A program made the position numbers and the translations under genes. The notes under the pieces were generated by a model. It searched no databases. It was not told the DNA's origin and worked only from the letters and a program-made list of their open reading frames with translations. DNA of 64,000 bases from Liopterus haemorrhoidalis (taxonomy: Eukaryota > Arthropoda > Insecta > Coleoptera > Dytiscidae), in contig OZ020625.1 in assembly GCA_963971575.1 (NCBI GenBank), positions 1,488,001 through 1,552,000 of the forward strand. Reading direction: 5' to 3'. Of this stretch, positions 11,210 to 22,541 are shown one piece after another; the stretch's first letter is position 1, and each line of letters opens with the position of its first letter.

Positions 11210-11345
11210 TGCGATGATGTTCAACGGGCTGCAATCAGGTTCAACGGGCTGCAATCAGGTTCAACGGGCTGCAATCAGGTTCAACGGGCTGCGATGAGGT
11301 TCAACAGGCTGCGATGGGCTGCTATTTGCTTCAATGAACTGCAAC
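11210..11345. repeat. 20-bp minisatellite
   Basis: GGGCTGCAATCAGGTTCAAC is repeated about six times with drift to GCGATGAGG forms on both sides. Confidence 0.85.
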
Positions 11346-12585
11346 TAATTTCTACGGGCTGCACTTGACTTCAACCAGCTTATATAGTATCAGCAATCTG
11401 ATAAAATAAACAAAATATTATTCATTTGTTTAAAATAATTGAAGAAAAAACTGTTTCAGAAAGAAACGAACCTGTAAAAAATTATTAGACTTAAGTAAAA
11501 CTAAAATGGTGGACTTGGCGTTACTAGATACTGCGCATGGCTGACGCTACCAAGTCGGCCATGATGGCTTTCATTATACAAAAAAAATTTCAAAGTCAAA
11601 AATAATAAGCATCATAAAAAATAATGCCATAAAAAATATCTTAAAATGCATTAAAAACGATTAGGAATATAAAAAAATAAAAGTTTAAAAGGATTGATGA
11701 AAAAAATTTGGATCTCACCTATTAAAGGGCGATACGCCTCTTACGCCGACAGCATTACAACTGTTTTAACGTATTCTTCTGTGTAGTACATATAAAATCG
11801 ACAGTGCTGCCTCTAGCGGCACTGCGAGAATTACTCAAATTAGGATTTAAGAATAAAAAATATTAATTTTTAATAAAAACTAACTTCAGAAATGAATTTC
11901 TCGCCCCCGAAAACCCCAATAAATATATTTTATTTATTTTTTAAACTTCTAATAAGCTAGAAAAAAATGGACTCAAATTCAAATTTTTGACAGTTAAAAA
12001 AATTTTGTTCAAAGTTATTTTTGCACTTATTTTGGAGGTCTAAAAAGTTGATATTTGTTTTCTACAGCTCAAAATACCCCATAAAAACATCTTTTTATGC
12101 TTCTAGCTACTTTTTCAAAATTTAAATTTTGTTGAGAAAATAAATTTTTTGTAATTTTTTTATTAATCCTCACTCATTATGTCTCAAAATGCTCAATTTT
12201 GAGTGTTAATTATGTGGATCTAGTTTTTATGCCCTTAGATAGCCTAAAGAATGTTTTCGAAGGAGTTGAAAAATTTATCTTCCGATACAGGAACGGAAGA
12301 GCTCTGGAAGGATCTATGTTCGGCTGTTTCTACTGGATCAAACCCCAAAAAATGGATGCTATTTTTAAAATGACCATTCCAGATTACCTCTAAGGACTTT
12401 TTAAAATGTTTTCAGGGTTTAAAAAAAAACAAATGAAAAATTAACATGGTTTCAATCATAGTTTGGTTCTTTTGTTTTATAAAACCTATATATTTAGGGT
12501 TTTAAATGTTCTCAAAGGCTTTTAGTATCTAGAAAGCAAATTAAAATTATCTTATAAGCTAGAAATTTCAAATTAAGAAGTTTCT
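11346..12585. other. Intergenic sequence without a supported gene
   Basis: 11505-11570 is slightly GC-richer and holds a short inverted repeat (GACTTGGCG near 11514 and CCAAGTC near 11550). The remainder is AT-rich with short frames. The 64-codon frame at 12199 has no match to anything I recognise. Confidence 0.4.
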
Positions 12586-12789
12586 ATTTGGCTACATTAC
12601 AACATTACTACAGAGGAGCAAAAAAAAAGGTCGTCACCTCTCCAAATTTAAGTGAAGAGCAAAAAAAGGTCCTCATCCATGCAATGCCTATTCCTACAAC
12701 TCTGTACACAACACCGTTAAAAGTTGCGGCCCCCAAAAGGCTAACGCCCCAGGGCTATAGCCTATTTAGCCCTGTGTTAGGGTTGCCCT

Positions 12790-13220
12790 GCATTGGTCCC
12801 CTCTTCAAAACAAAACTCCTTTCTAGGAAAACCAAGATCAGGTTATACCAAGCTTTAGTTCACCCCGTACTTATGTATGGTTCCGAAACATGGACCAGAA
12901 CAAAGCGACGACAACACCTCATAGTTTTCGAAAATAAAATACTACGTCGAAACTTTGGTCCCATTCAAATTAATGGTGAATAGAGAATCCGTAAGAACAT
13001 AGATATTTGAAAACTGTATTGCCGAGTGTCACAAGAACTGATAGGTAGACGATTACAGTAGATAAGACACGTGATGAAGATGAGGGGGGACAGAATGGTA
13101 AGGATATTGGAGGAAAGATTGAACATCTATCGACTTGGGGGAAGATCTCGCAAAGAATGGAGAGATCAGCTAACCGAAGATCTAACAACTATTGGATACA
13201 GGACACGTAAAAGGGCCTGA
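12790..13220 (+). pseudogene. Non-LTR retrotransposon fragment (reverse transcriptase C-terminus)
   Basis: The frame reads KTKIRLYQALVHPVLMYGSE, then FENKILRRNFGPIQ and, further on, RILEERLNIYRLGGRSRKEW. These are hallmarks of the end of the reverse transcriptase open frame in LINEs such as R1/Jockey/RTE-related clades. The reading frame stays in register to the TGA at 13218 but contains TAG at 12981, TGA near 13008 and TAG near 13059. Two of these fall where the family has tryptophan (GEW, LRW). The 5' part is gone. The sequence left of 12790 in the same frame looks unrelated. Confidence 0.8.
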
Positions 13221-13329
13221 TATTTTTTTTCTTTCGAGTCCCCTTAACCCCTTCAGTAATCATTAAAAAATTTCAAAATGGAAAAAAAAACAATTATTTT
13301 ATGAATGAATTTTATTTACTAAACATATA

Positions 13330-14617
13330 CCAGGTCTACAAGTATGAAAGGCGGATTTTTTTCAAACTTGTCGCGCAAACCGAGTGTATATTTCAAAGTT
13401 TCAACACATACGGCGTTTTGTTAAGTTATCATTAAGTGTCAAATGCGTATAGGTTATAATTTGAAAAGTGATCATATAGTTTTGTTTTACTGTGTTAAAA
13501 ATATCAAATTTTGTGCCAAATAAAGAGCATTCGCGGACAGTACTACTGTTTTGTTTTCATTTGAAAAAAAAAACTGCTGCTGAATCATACCGACTGCTTC
13601 GAGAAGCTTATGGTGAATATGCTCCATCGCAAGATACGTGTGAACGATGGTTTCGGCGTTTCAAAAGTGATGACTTTGATCTTACAGACAAAGAACATTG
13701 AAAACCTCCAAAAAAATATGAAGATACAAAATTGGAAACATTGCTACAGGAAGACGATAGTCAATCACAAAAACAACTAACAGAGCAGTTAGGCGTTAGT
13801 CAACAAGCTGTTTCCAATCGCCTACTAGAGATGGGTAAGATCCAGAAAGTCGGCAGATGGGTTTCACATGCATTGAATGAGAGGCAGATGGAAAAACGCA
13901 AAATCACTTGTGAAATTTTGCTTGCACGATACAAAAGAAATTCTTTTTTGCATCGTATCATTACTGGCGAAAAATGGATTTATTTTGAAAATCCCAAAAG
14001 CAAAAAATCATGGGTGAACCCAGGCTCACCATCCACATCAACTGCAAGACCGAATCGCTTTGACAAAAAGACAATGCTCTGTACTTGGTGGGACCAAAAG
14101 AGTGTGGTCTATTATGAATTGTTAAAACCTGGTGAAACAGTTAATACCCAACGCTACCAACAACAACTGATCGAATTGAACCATTCGCTGCTCATAAAAC
14201 GACCAGAATACGCAAGAAGACTGCACAAGGTAATCTTTCTTCACGATAACGCTTCATCACATAAGGCAAAAACAGTTTGCAACACATTGGAGGCACTCTA
14301 GTGGGAAGTGCTACCCCATGCCGCTTACTCACCAGACTTGGCCCCTTCAGATTACCACTTGTTCGCATCGATGGGTCACGCCCTTGCCGAGCAACACTTT
14401 TGTTCATATGAAAATGTGAAAGCCATTCTAGATGCATGGTTTGCGGGGAAAGGGGAAGAGTTCTACTGGCGAGGTATTCATAAATTGCCTGAAAGATGGG
14501 AAAAATGTATAACTTCTAATGGAGCATACTTTGAATAAATAAACTTTTACTGTTCTTTTGAGTTTAATGTGTTTCATTAAAAAAAAAAAAAATCGCATTT
14601 CATACTTGTAGACCTGG
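13330..14617 (+). mobile_element. Mariner element, full length, inactive
   Basis: Perfect 20-bp inverted ends CCAGGTCTACAAGTATGAAA (13330) and the complement ending at 14617, continuing imperfectly for several more bases. TA lies on both sides (13328-13329 and 14618-14619). The 1288-bp length is normal for mariner. It carries the broken transposase described separately. Confidence 0.95.
13501..14538 (+). pseudogene. Mariner transposase (DD34D), inactivated
   Basis: Cut-and-paste transposase of the mariner family. An N-terminal helix-turn-helix region (FKSDDFDLTDKE; LGVSQQAVSNRLLEMGKIQK) is followed by the catalytic domain (LHDNASSH, then YSPDLAPSDYH). The second and third aspartates are spaced as in DD34D enzymes. 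The first catalytic aspartate is lost: the family has GDEKW and this copy reads GEKW, a one-codon deletion near 13968. The family start ATG is probably ATA at 13501; TGA at 13699 and TAG at 14299 interrupt the frame. The C-terminal LPERWEKCITSNGAYFE is intact. The protein cannot be functional. Confidence 0.93.
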
Positions 14618-14802
14618 TATATCCTTCATAAAAGCCATTTCGGGCCCAAAATGGGATTGAAAGTTGATATTATGGTGCATAGTGTGGGTCGAGAAATAAA
14701 AGAAATTTATAAAAAAATATTCATTTTCTCTCATACCTCGTTTGAATCATCGTAGTTGTCTTTTGTCTCGCTTCCACATACCATGAATGGTATTTATTTT
14801 CG

Positions 14803-14972
14803 CCCGAATACATTCGGGAGTGGTCTTTTCTGCTGGTAAAGCTTGCCCGAGTTATCTCGGGTGTGGGAATTTTCGCACATAATAGCCGCCCGAGAATACT
14901 CGGGTGTAGTCCTTAAGCGGTTAAGAAAATGTATTGGCTTCTAAGCCCCCTTGCCCAAGAAAATATCTTGGG
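14803..14972. repeat. Tetrad of spaced perfect palindromes
   Basis: Four palindromes: CCCGAATACATTCGGG (14803), CCCGAGTTATCTCGGG (14846), CCCGAGAATACTCGGG (14889) and CCCAAGAAAATATCTTGGG (14954). Each is followed by TG or AG. The first three are spaced exactly 43 bp. The arms vary in compensating pairs (GAA/TTC, GAG/CTC, AAG/CTT), so the dyad, not the sequence, is conserved. Acidic-looking codons follow at about 15015, but no transposase could be read. Confidence 0.8.
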
Positions 14973-15039
14973 TGCGCGCCTTATGCCACTGATTGTTGTC
15001 AATACAGGATTCTCTAATGAAGAAGAAGACGGTGATGTT

Positions 15040-15215
15040 GTTTTTTTGGTTTAAACGGAACTAGATTTTCAATTCTAGTAACTTTGACCGATTAAGTGAG
15101 GCTTTCAATCATTTTGTTTAGCAAATGCTCACTTCAATCCTTAAAAAGAGATCTCATGACAACTTAGAAAAATGAATATTCCAGTTAGTTCCGCTTAAAA
15201 GTTTGGAATAACCAA
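15040..15215 (+). mobile_element. MITE family B, copy 2
   Basis: Family B sequence from AACGGAACTAGATTTTCAAT to TTAGTTCCGCTTAAAAGTTT. The outermost terminal bases are diverged. Confidence 0.7.
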
Positions 15216-15329
15216 TAACAACTTTTATTTAAAACATTTTTTGATGCGACTTAAACAAATTTAAGTTTAAATCTTATTTGGTCTTATGACATTATTTTAA
15301 ATAAATGTCGTCAAATATCAAAATAAATA

Positions 15330-15503
15330 CAGGGGCGGACTTTGGCTAAGGCAAACTAGGCAACTGCCTAGGGCCCGTATTTTTTTGGGGCCCGCAATAC
15401 GGTTTTATTATACGTTTTTTCTATTATTTTATGATATTTTTAACTAGTAAGGCCCGCAATGAGAACCTTGCCTATGGCCCCGAATTTCCTTAGTCCATCA
15501 CTG
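15330..15503. mobile_element. hAT-type MITE with perfect 8-bp target duplication
   Basis: Begins CAGGGGCGGACTTTGGC and ends GACTAAGG-complement/CACTG, flanked by AATAAATA at 15322-15329 and 15504-15511. CAG/CTG ends with an 8-bp duplication are diagnostic of hAT. At 174 bp it is non-coding. Confidence 0.92.
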
Positions 15504-15511
15504 AATAAATA

Positions 15512-16662
15512 TATCGAAGTAATATAATTTTTAGTCTTTAATATTTAAAATTGCAAATTTTTTGGAATTTTTGTAACAAAATTATAAAAATCCTGTAATA
15601 CGTTACAGAGCTTAACCAAATTTGGCCAAATGGTAGAAAATATTATAATAACTACTCCCTGAAAATTTAATTTCTTAATATTCAATAGAATTTGAGAAAT
15701 TAATTTTTAAAATAATTTCATTAATATCAAGAAATTCTTTGGTGAACATTCAAATGTAGTTTCCCACGCCGCCGCTAGAGTCGCAGTGCTTCTTGTAAAA
15801 CGAAAATCTACTGCACCTCTGACTTTTATCTCCAAAAAAATATGAAAAAAAGTTAATTTCAATTAAAATCAAAAATCACAAGTTAGAAGAAGGCCTAAGG
15901 AAGGTTTTGAAACAATAATTACACCTGGGGATGAAGAAATACAAGAATGAATCGTTTAACAAAAGTAGCGTCACCTCGCCAACAGAGAATTTGGAACCTT
16001 AAATTGTGTTTTATTATTTTATTCAAACAATCCTAGTAGTTTAAAAGGTATATAACTTTATTTTAACCCATTTTGAAAATGTATTTTTTGTTATTTTTGT
16101 GTTTTTTTGAAAAATTTGTGTTTTTTACATATAGGCATTGTATAAGAGAGAGATGGTGAGATTGTATTTTGCTGTGTGAAAGATATAGATACTTTTCAGA
16201 AATGATCTGCTGGGAAAAACTTAAGTTACGGTGGGTATTATGAGTTTTTACACATTTTTCCAACTTTTAATTATGTATTTTATGTAATTTTCCTCATATA
16301 TTTCGTGTCTATGTTGTATCGGTAAGAGGTAAGAGCAGGATATCTGTTCGTGGAGTGTTTCGGAAGGTTTATTATCATCACACGCAAGCACAGACTGAGT
16401 AGGAGAGTTTTTAAATTACTCTGCACTTGCGACTGAAAGAAATAAACCGTTAGAAATGATTTCGAACAAACATATTAGGCTGTTCGTAGACCAATTTTAA
16501 TACACTCGTATGAAACTCGTTGCTTGTGTCTGATGATAAACTGTTAGAATGTAATTTAATTTTCTTCATATTTTTCTTGTCGATGATGTATGGTTAACAC
16601 GTAAGAGTAAGATAATTAGATCTGCTTACGTAACAAAACTGGGTGTGAGATAGGTATCTACG
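15512..16662. other. Intergenic sequence, nothing recognised
   Basis: AT-rich, with short frames only. A CCGCCGCTAGAG word near 15772 resembles ones near 11805 and 54570, suggesting one more dispersed repeat that I cannot delimit. Confidence 0.4.
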
Positions 16663-17911
16663 CAGTGGCGCACCCAGGAATTGGCGGGTAGGAGACTAAA
16701 TTATTTTCATTTCTAAAAAAAGTGATGATCTAAAAAAAAAAAGTCGTCACTTCTGAAATACAAGTGATGACCTAAAAAAAAACCTCATCTCTATTTTTAA
16801 ATACAAGGTGTCTCAAAAGAAATTTTATATTTAGTGGATCGATTAAAAAAAAAGTAAGCCGTATATAGAAAAAATGTTTATTAATTATTAAAATACACTT
16901 TTTGGGGATTTATTACTTAAAAATAATATCGTCTAAATGTAGACCCTCGCGTTCTCGGCACTCATTTAATCGAACAGTAAAATTACTTATGACGTCTCGG
17001 CAGGTGGACTCAGGGATGGCTGCCATTTCGTGACGGATATTTTCTTTCAAATGCGCCAGTGAAGTCGGTTTATTGGCGTAAACTTTAGATTTAAGATAAC
17101 CCCATAGGAAAAAGTCCATAGGGGTTAAATCTGGACTGCGTGGAGGCCAATTTATGTCACCTCTCCGGGAGATCAATTTGCCTGAGAAAATTTCGGTCAC
17201 TTTAGACGAATGTAGGGGTTTCTGATGTTTGCGTTTCGGATTCGTTGCACGCCAGTAGCGGCAGTTCTACTTATTTACGTGGCCATTAAGATGAAAATGA
17301 GCTTCATCCGAAAACAAAATGTTGGTAAACGTTGAAAATCGCTCAATCACCTGATTTACGAAATTAAGCCTCTGACTGGCGATGTAATGATGATCTATGC
17401 ACATTTAAAGCACTTGCGCACTTCCGAATTGAAAGGTTCGGGTCGTCACGAACAGACTGATTAACATTCTCCACGTTTTCTACCGTTCTTGATGACCTAG
17501 GTCGCCCGGATTTTGATTTATCCAGCGTTGTACCAGTCTCTTCAAACTTTTTAACCCAATGTCGAATGAGAGGAATGCTTGGCGCATCATTTAAGTGGCG
17601 AAAACCTCGAATACTGCAGAATTTTCTACGCGCTACAGTCGCCGAATCACCGTTTTTGTAAAACTCTCGCACGCATAACGCGCGGTCTGCTCCCGAGAAA
17701 CGCTCCAAACCGACTGAATTCCCAAGAGCCAGGCTACCGACATAACCCCCGCGCCCCTCGGATACGTTGCGTTCACGCAGTAAGCTAAATAAATATAAAA
17801 TTTCTTTTGAGACACCTTGTACATATATTTACCTAAGACCATAAAAAATTTGGTATTTCCTTCTTTCTTGGTGGGGGCCCAGGCCCTCGGGCCTCCCTGG
17901 GTGCCCCACTG
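16663..17911. mobile_element. hAT-type element J, split by a DD41D element
   Basis: The ends CAGTGGCGCACCCAGG and CCTGGGTGCCCCACTG are inverted repeats. The flanking 8 bp (TATCTACG and TTTCTGCG) agree at six positions. Inside are imperfect-palindrome subrepeats of the AAGTGATGACCTAAAAAA type. The DD41D copy 16804-17819 lies within. Confidence 0.8.
16804..17819 (-). mobile_element. DD41D (rosa-type) Tc1/mariner element, copy 1, deleted
   Basis: Inverted ends CAAGGTGTCTCAAAAGAAAT and complement, with TA on both sides. It is 1016 bp against 1305 bp in the fullest copy (60285-61589), so about 290 bp including part of the catalytic region are missing. The transposase remnants read on the minus strand: the C-terminal piece 16913-17200 (RSPDLTPMDFFLWGYLKSK) and the N-terminal helix-turn-helix piece 17364-17708. 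Confidence 0.9.
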
Positions 17912-17924
17912 TTTCTGCGATCGG

Positions 17925-19440
17925 AATTTTTGAAATCTCGAGGTCCTAAAGGGCCTTAGGATATATTATAAAACAACCCTTTAATAAAAAATATTTTTGT
18001 GAAATTTATAATTTTTCATTTTTTTTTTGGAAATTTAAAAATATCCCTACTTAAGAACAATAAAATATAGGGACCTGCGGTTTGAATTTTTGAAATCTAC
18101 AGACTTTTTTCTACCTGAATAAAAAATAGGGCCCTCCTTAGTTAAGGCCTTTTTGATCCGTGTAGTTTTGAAAATTTGTAAATATTTCATTTTCAAAACA
18201 TCGTATCTCAAAATCTACATAAGATGGGAACCTGCGGTTGGAATTTTTGAAATCCTGAGGTTCTAAAAGGCCTTAGGACTTATTTTGAAGCAATTCCCAA
18301 GCAAAAAAAATATTTTTTGCAAAATTTATTTTTTCAGTTTTTTTTTGTAATTTCAAAAAATCATAACTTATGAATAATAAAATATAACGACCTGCGGTTT
18401 GAATTTTTAAAATCTACAAACTTTTTTCTACCTAAATTAAAAATAGGGCCCTCCTTAGTTAAGGCCTTTTTGATCCGTGTAGTTTTGAAAATGTGTAAAT
18501 ATTTCATTTTCGAAAGACCGTATCTCAAAAACTACATGAGATAGAGACCTGCGGTTGGAATTTTTGAAATCCTGAGGTCCTAAAGGGCATTAGGACTTAT
18601 TTTGAAGCAATTCCGAAACAAAAAAATTTTTTGCAATATTTATAATTTTTCAAATTTTTTTTTTAATTTTCAAAAAATCTTATCTTAAAAACAATAAAAT
18701 ATAAAGAACTGCGGTTTGAATTTTTGAAATCTTCGTATATTGTTTAGTCTAGAAAAAAATTGGGGCCTTAATAACCCAACTTTTACAATAAATACGAATC
18801 GTCAAACAAAATCTTTGAAAATGGCCAAAAAACGCAAAAGTCGTAAGGGGTACCCCTTACGATTTTTTCGTTTTTTGGCCATTTTCAAGGGTTTTGCTTA
18901 ACCAGACATATAAATTCAAAAAATTGGGTGTTTAAGGCCTTATTTTTTTTCTAGAATAAACAAGGCACAAGGATTTCAAAAATTTAAACCGCAGGTCTGT
19001 ATCATTTTTAGTTTTCAAGATAGAATTTTTTGAAATATTGAAAAAAAAATTACAAAAATCAAAATTTTTTCAATTTTTTTTATTTCTTCAAAATGTGCCC
19101 TAAGGTCATTTAGGACATAGGGATTATGAAAATTCCAACCGCAGGTCTTTATCTATTATAGTTTTTAAGATACGGTCAAGCGAATATCAAATTTTTTGTA
19201 AAATTCGCTAATTTCAGAACGGTTTAAATCAGAAATGGGTACGGCTCATAAGGCCCCAATTTTTTTACAAGTTAAAAATAAAATGAGAATTTTAAAAAAT
19301 CAAACCGCAGGTCTTTATCTTTTACCGTTCTCGAGATAGGATTTTCAAAAATTTCAAAATTTTCACAAAAATATTTTATTTAAGATTTGTCTCAAAATGT
19401 CACCTAAGGCCATTTAGGATAAGACAAAATTATTTAAATT
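17925..19440. repeat. Degenerate tandem repeat with GACCTGCGGTT motif
   Basis: Units of roughly 100-150 bp combine GACCTGCGGTTTGAATTTTT, a GAGGTCCTAAAGGGCCTTAG block and ACTACATGAGATA-like words. From about 18840 the same words run in the opposite orientation, so the array is a head-to-head inverted structure. No coding. Confidence 0.75.
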
Positions 19441-20082
19441 ATGAATAAGGTTCACACTTTTAAACTTCAAGTGATGATCTAAAAAAAAAGGTCCTCGTTT
19501 CGGAAATAAAGTCTGTTCCAAACGGTTAGGCGGAACTAGATTTTGCAATCTAGTTACTTTCATCGTTTAAATCGTGCTTTTCGACCGTGTTGTTTAAGCT
19601 TTGTAAATCATACTTACAATAAACATTTTTTTGTTAAGGTTAATATCATTTTAAAATGTCATTTTTTATATTTTGATTTTTTCAAATCATTCTTAATACA
19701 AATTTCCCATTTTTTTAATTTTTTTGTCATTAAAATATGTAAAAAAAATAATTTAATTTTGACATATGTCATTCGTTTCCGTGGTTTCATTGTTGGAATT
19801 TTAAATTTTGACATTCCAACGTGAAAAATGAAATAACCCAAGCAAGATCCCTTCTCGTGACAACCTAAAAGAACGAAATTCCCATTTAGTTCCGCCTAAC
19901 CATTTGAAACAGACTGTACAAAGTGATGACCTAAAACAAAAAAGGTCCTCACTTCTAACATAAAAGTGATGACCTAAAAAAAAGATCCTCATCTCTATTT
20001 TTAAAATTTTCTTGTGTGTTTTAATTTTAATTTCCTTCCTTCTTGGGGGGGGGGGGTCTCTGGCACCCTGGTTGCGTCACTG
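19441..20082. mobile_element. hAT-type element J fragment, split by MITE A copy e
   Basis: The same AAGTGATGACCTAAAAA subrepeats as element J (16663) occur on both sides of MITE A copy e. The right end GCACCCTGGTTGCGTCACTG at 20082 matches J. The left end is missing. Confidence 0.65.
19509..19916 (+). mobile_element. MITE family A, copy e
   Basis: Complete body and right terminus with TA. The left terminus begins AAGTCTGTTCC instead of CAGTCTGTTCC. Confidence 0.88.
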
Positions 20083-20395
20083 TTGCTGGGGTTATTTCAT
20101 TTTTCACTTTGGAATGTCAAAATTTTTAATTCCAACAATGAAACCATGGAAACGAATGACATCTCAAAAATAAAATACTTTTTTTACATATTTTAATGAC
20201 AAAAAAATAAATAAATGAGAAATTTTTATAAAGAAAGACACAAAAAAACAAAATATAAAGAAAATGATACTAACCTTAACAAAAAATGTTTATTGTAAGT
20301 ATGATTTACAAAGCTTAAACAAAACAGCCAAAAAGCACGATTTAAACGATGAAAGTAACTAGATTGCAAAATCTACTCCCGCCTAATCGTTCAGA
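20083..20395 (-). mobile_element. MITE family A, copy f (truncated)
   Basis: Starts inside the family at GGGGTTATTTCATTTTTC and ends in a diverged terminus GCCTAATCGTTCAGAATAG. Several solo termini (20400-20462, for example GGTTTGGAATAGCG) follow in tandem. Confidence 0.75.
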
Positions 20396-20469
20396 ATAGC
20401 CTATAGTTCTGCCTAAAGGTTTGGAATAGCGTATAGTTCAGCCTAAAGGCGTGGAATAGCCAATATAAT

Positions 20470-20953
20470 CTGTTTCTTTGGCTTAAGCTGAATTAGATTT
20501 TCAATTTTAGTAACTTTTATAAGCGGTTCACTTTTGTAAGAACAAACTAAGAGGGAATTTTGTTTTCAATAGTTTGCACCTTTGAAGCTGTATGTCATGT
20601 TGGTATTAAAAAATGTCACTTTTTTAAAATGTCGATCCGTTTGACATATGTCATAATGAAAAATGATATCTTAATTATAGTGATCATAACCTTATCAACC
20701 TAAAGTCGGTTTTACAGCGTAAGAATTATTTTTAATTGACATTTAAAGTCAGTAACACACCATAAAAGTAACCAAAATAACCAGATCTAACGTGTTCTTA
20801 CAAAAGTGAACAGCTTATACCGCTTAAGTGAGGCTTTTGATAATATTGTTTAGTAAAAGCCCACTTAAAACCTTAAAAATAGAGCTCATAGTACCTTAGA
20901 AAAATGAAAATACCAGTTAGTTCCGCTTAAACATTTGGAATTGCTTATATATT
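20470..20953 (+). mobile_element. MITE family B, copy 3, split by C2
   Basis: The left part (GCTTAAGCTGAATTAGATTT) and right part (CGCTTAAGTGAGGCTTTTGA onward) join into a normal family B element when C2 and one TA are removed. Confidence 0.8.
20520..20817 (-). mobile_element. MITE family C, copy 2 (complete)
   Basis: 298 bp with inverted ends TAAGCGGTTCACTTTTGTAA and complement, and TA at 20518-20519 and 20818-20819. It is the uninterrupted reference for C1 and shows a single TA where MITE A entered C1. Confidence 0.9.
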
Positions 20954-21023
20954 TGGAAATAAACAAATTTCATCCATAAATGTATTGATTTTATACAGTT
21001 GGTAGCACTGGACGTCATCAGAA

Positions 21024-21076
21024 ATGTCAAATGACTACCAGCTATGGCTGTCTATCATTTTATCGGAACTTGGGAG
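21024..21076 (+). CDS. Candidate first coding exon (unconfirmed)
   Basis: ATG at 21024 opens MSNDYQLWLSIILSELG and runs to a donor GGGAG|GTAAAA at 21077. It lies 3.5 kb upstream of the first certain exon of the BTB gene on the same strand, which lacks a start codon. The exon ends in phase 2 while the 24600 exon needs phase 0, so a further small exon would be required between them. It may equally be chance. Confidence 0.25.
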
Positions 21077-21630
21077 GTAAAAATACAGCTTTAAAACGTA
21101 TTATTTTATCATAAAAATATTAAAAAAATCATCTACAATCTTTATTTGGACAATAAACCAAAAATCATTCGAAAACATTTTGATTTAAATATATTTTCGT
21201 AGTGTATTTACTTTGTTATTATTGAATAAGTACACCCAAAAATAAAATATATTTATTTAATAACATTATTTTGATGTGTTGTGTTTATTTTTGTGGCTTA
21301 TAAAGTGTATTTTTGTGTTTTTTAACAGTAAATTTAGTGTAAACTTAGTGAATTTTTTTCAGTATTAAAATATTGTTTTTAAATTAATTTTAAGTGATTA
21401 TTTATCAAATTAATGCGTCATTTTGTGTGATTTTTTATTATTTAATTAATTAAGTGTATATTTAGGGTTAGAAGTCGTGTTAAAAAGTCTTCGAATGGAC
21501 TATCGAAGGTAGTAAAGCTTGAAATTTGCTTACGAAGTTATTTTGTTCGTATCAGGTTTTTATTATTTTGTGTACCAATGTTAGTGTTTATTTCTTTACT
21601 ACAATTTTCCTGGATACTGTTTGACTTTTG
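21077..21630. other. AT-rich stretch without recognised feature
   Basis: Very AT-rich sequence with no coding frame of note. If 21024-21076 is an exon, this would be its intron. Confidence 0.4.
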
Positions 21631-21639
21631 GATCTCCAT

Positions 21640-22260
21640 ATTTTGTTTTGCTAAGTGTCTTGTTGATTCTTTATCTAGATTTTCTCATCTTGTCTGTCAG
21701 TTGAAATTTGGTCATTGTTGGGTCTTCTGGTCTCTCCACCATCTTGCTTTAAGTGCAGGTCTTGGGAGGTACCCAGTATTTGGGGGGGTCGGATACCAAA
21801 ATTTTGTTAGGGGGTCTTAAAAGCAAACTTCTTTTCTTGTGGGGAAAACGTTTTATTAAAACAAAAATGTGTGCTTTAAAATCGTGTTTTTTGCGTGTTT
21901 TTAGGGGGGTCTTAAGCCCCCCTTTTTTGTTTTGTTAGGTACCTATCTTGTTGATTGATTCTTGATCTAGCCTTTCTCCATCTTGTCTGTCAGTTGAAAT
22001 TTGATTATGTTGAGCCGTTTAGTCTCACCACAATCTTGCTTTAAGTACAGGTCTTGGCAGGTGCGCATCCAGTGTTTTTCTTTGGGGGGGGGACCGGAAA
22101 CCAAAATTTTTTAGGGTAGCTTAGGAGCAAACATCTTTTCTTGTGGGGCAAATGTTTTATTAAAAGATAAATGGGTGCTTTAAAAGCGTGATTTTTTAGT
22201 TTTGACGGGGGCATAAGCCCGTGAGCCCCCTCTCCCCCCCGGGTACGTACCTTGGTCTTG
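21640..22260. repeat. Two-copy ~310-bp direct duplication
   Basis: CATCTTGTCTGTCAGTTGAA at about 21688 and 21981, then ATCTTGCTTTAAGTGCAGGT versus the same with one change, then G-rich blocks followed by CTTTTCTTGTGGGG in both. The copies are clearly diverged, with G-runs at the junctions. Probably fragments of one transposon family. Confidence 0.75.
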
Positions 22261-22366
22261 ATATTTATCCATGTTTTGTTTAGTTGATATTACTATCTTC
22301 TAGTCTTCCGATAAGCTGTTGTTCATAGATCAACGTTAGGTTGATTTTTGCATCATCAACTGATAC

Positions 22367-22541
22367 CAGTGGCGGACAATGGTATTTCTGCGCCCGCGGC
22401 AAAGTACCAGTCTTGTGCGCCCATCCTTGGTCATAACCAAATAAAAAAGGATGGTCGAAATTATGACCAAAAAAAGGGTGCCGGAATGATTTTTGCGCCC
22501 GAGGCAAGTGCCTCACTCGCCACACCCTAGATCCGCCCCTG
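22367..22541. mobile_element. hAT-type MITE
   Basis: Ends CAGTGGCGGA and TCCGCCCCTG. The flanks ACTGATAC (22359-22366) and GCTGATAC (22542-22549) agree at seven of eight bases. 175 bp, non-coding. The two overlapping frames through it are spurious. Confidence 0.88.

Noticed and set aside
12588..12790. N-terminal part of the 131-codon frame as protein
   Set aside because: Only the portion after about 12790 matches reverse transcriptase ends; the part before it has no motif and is chance read-through.
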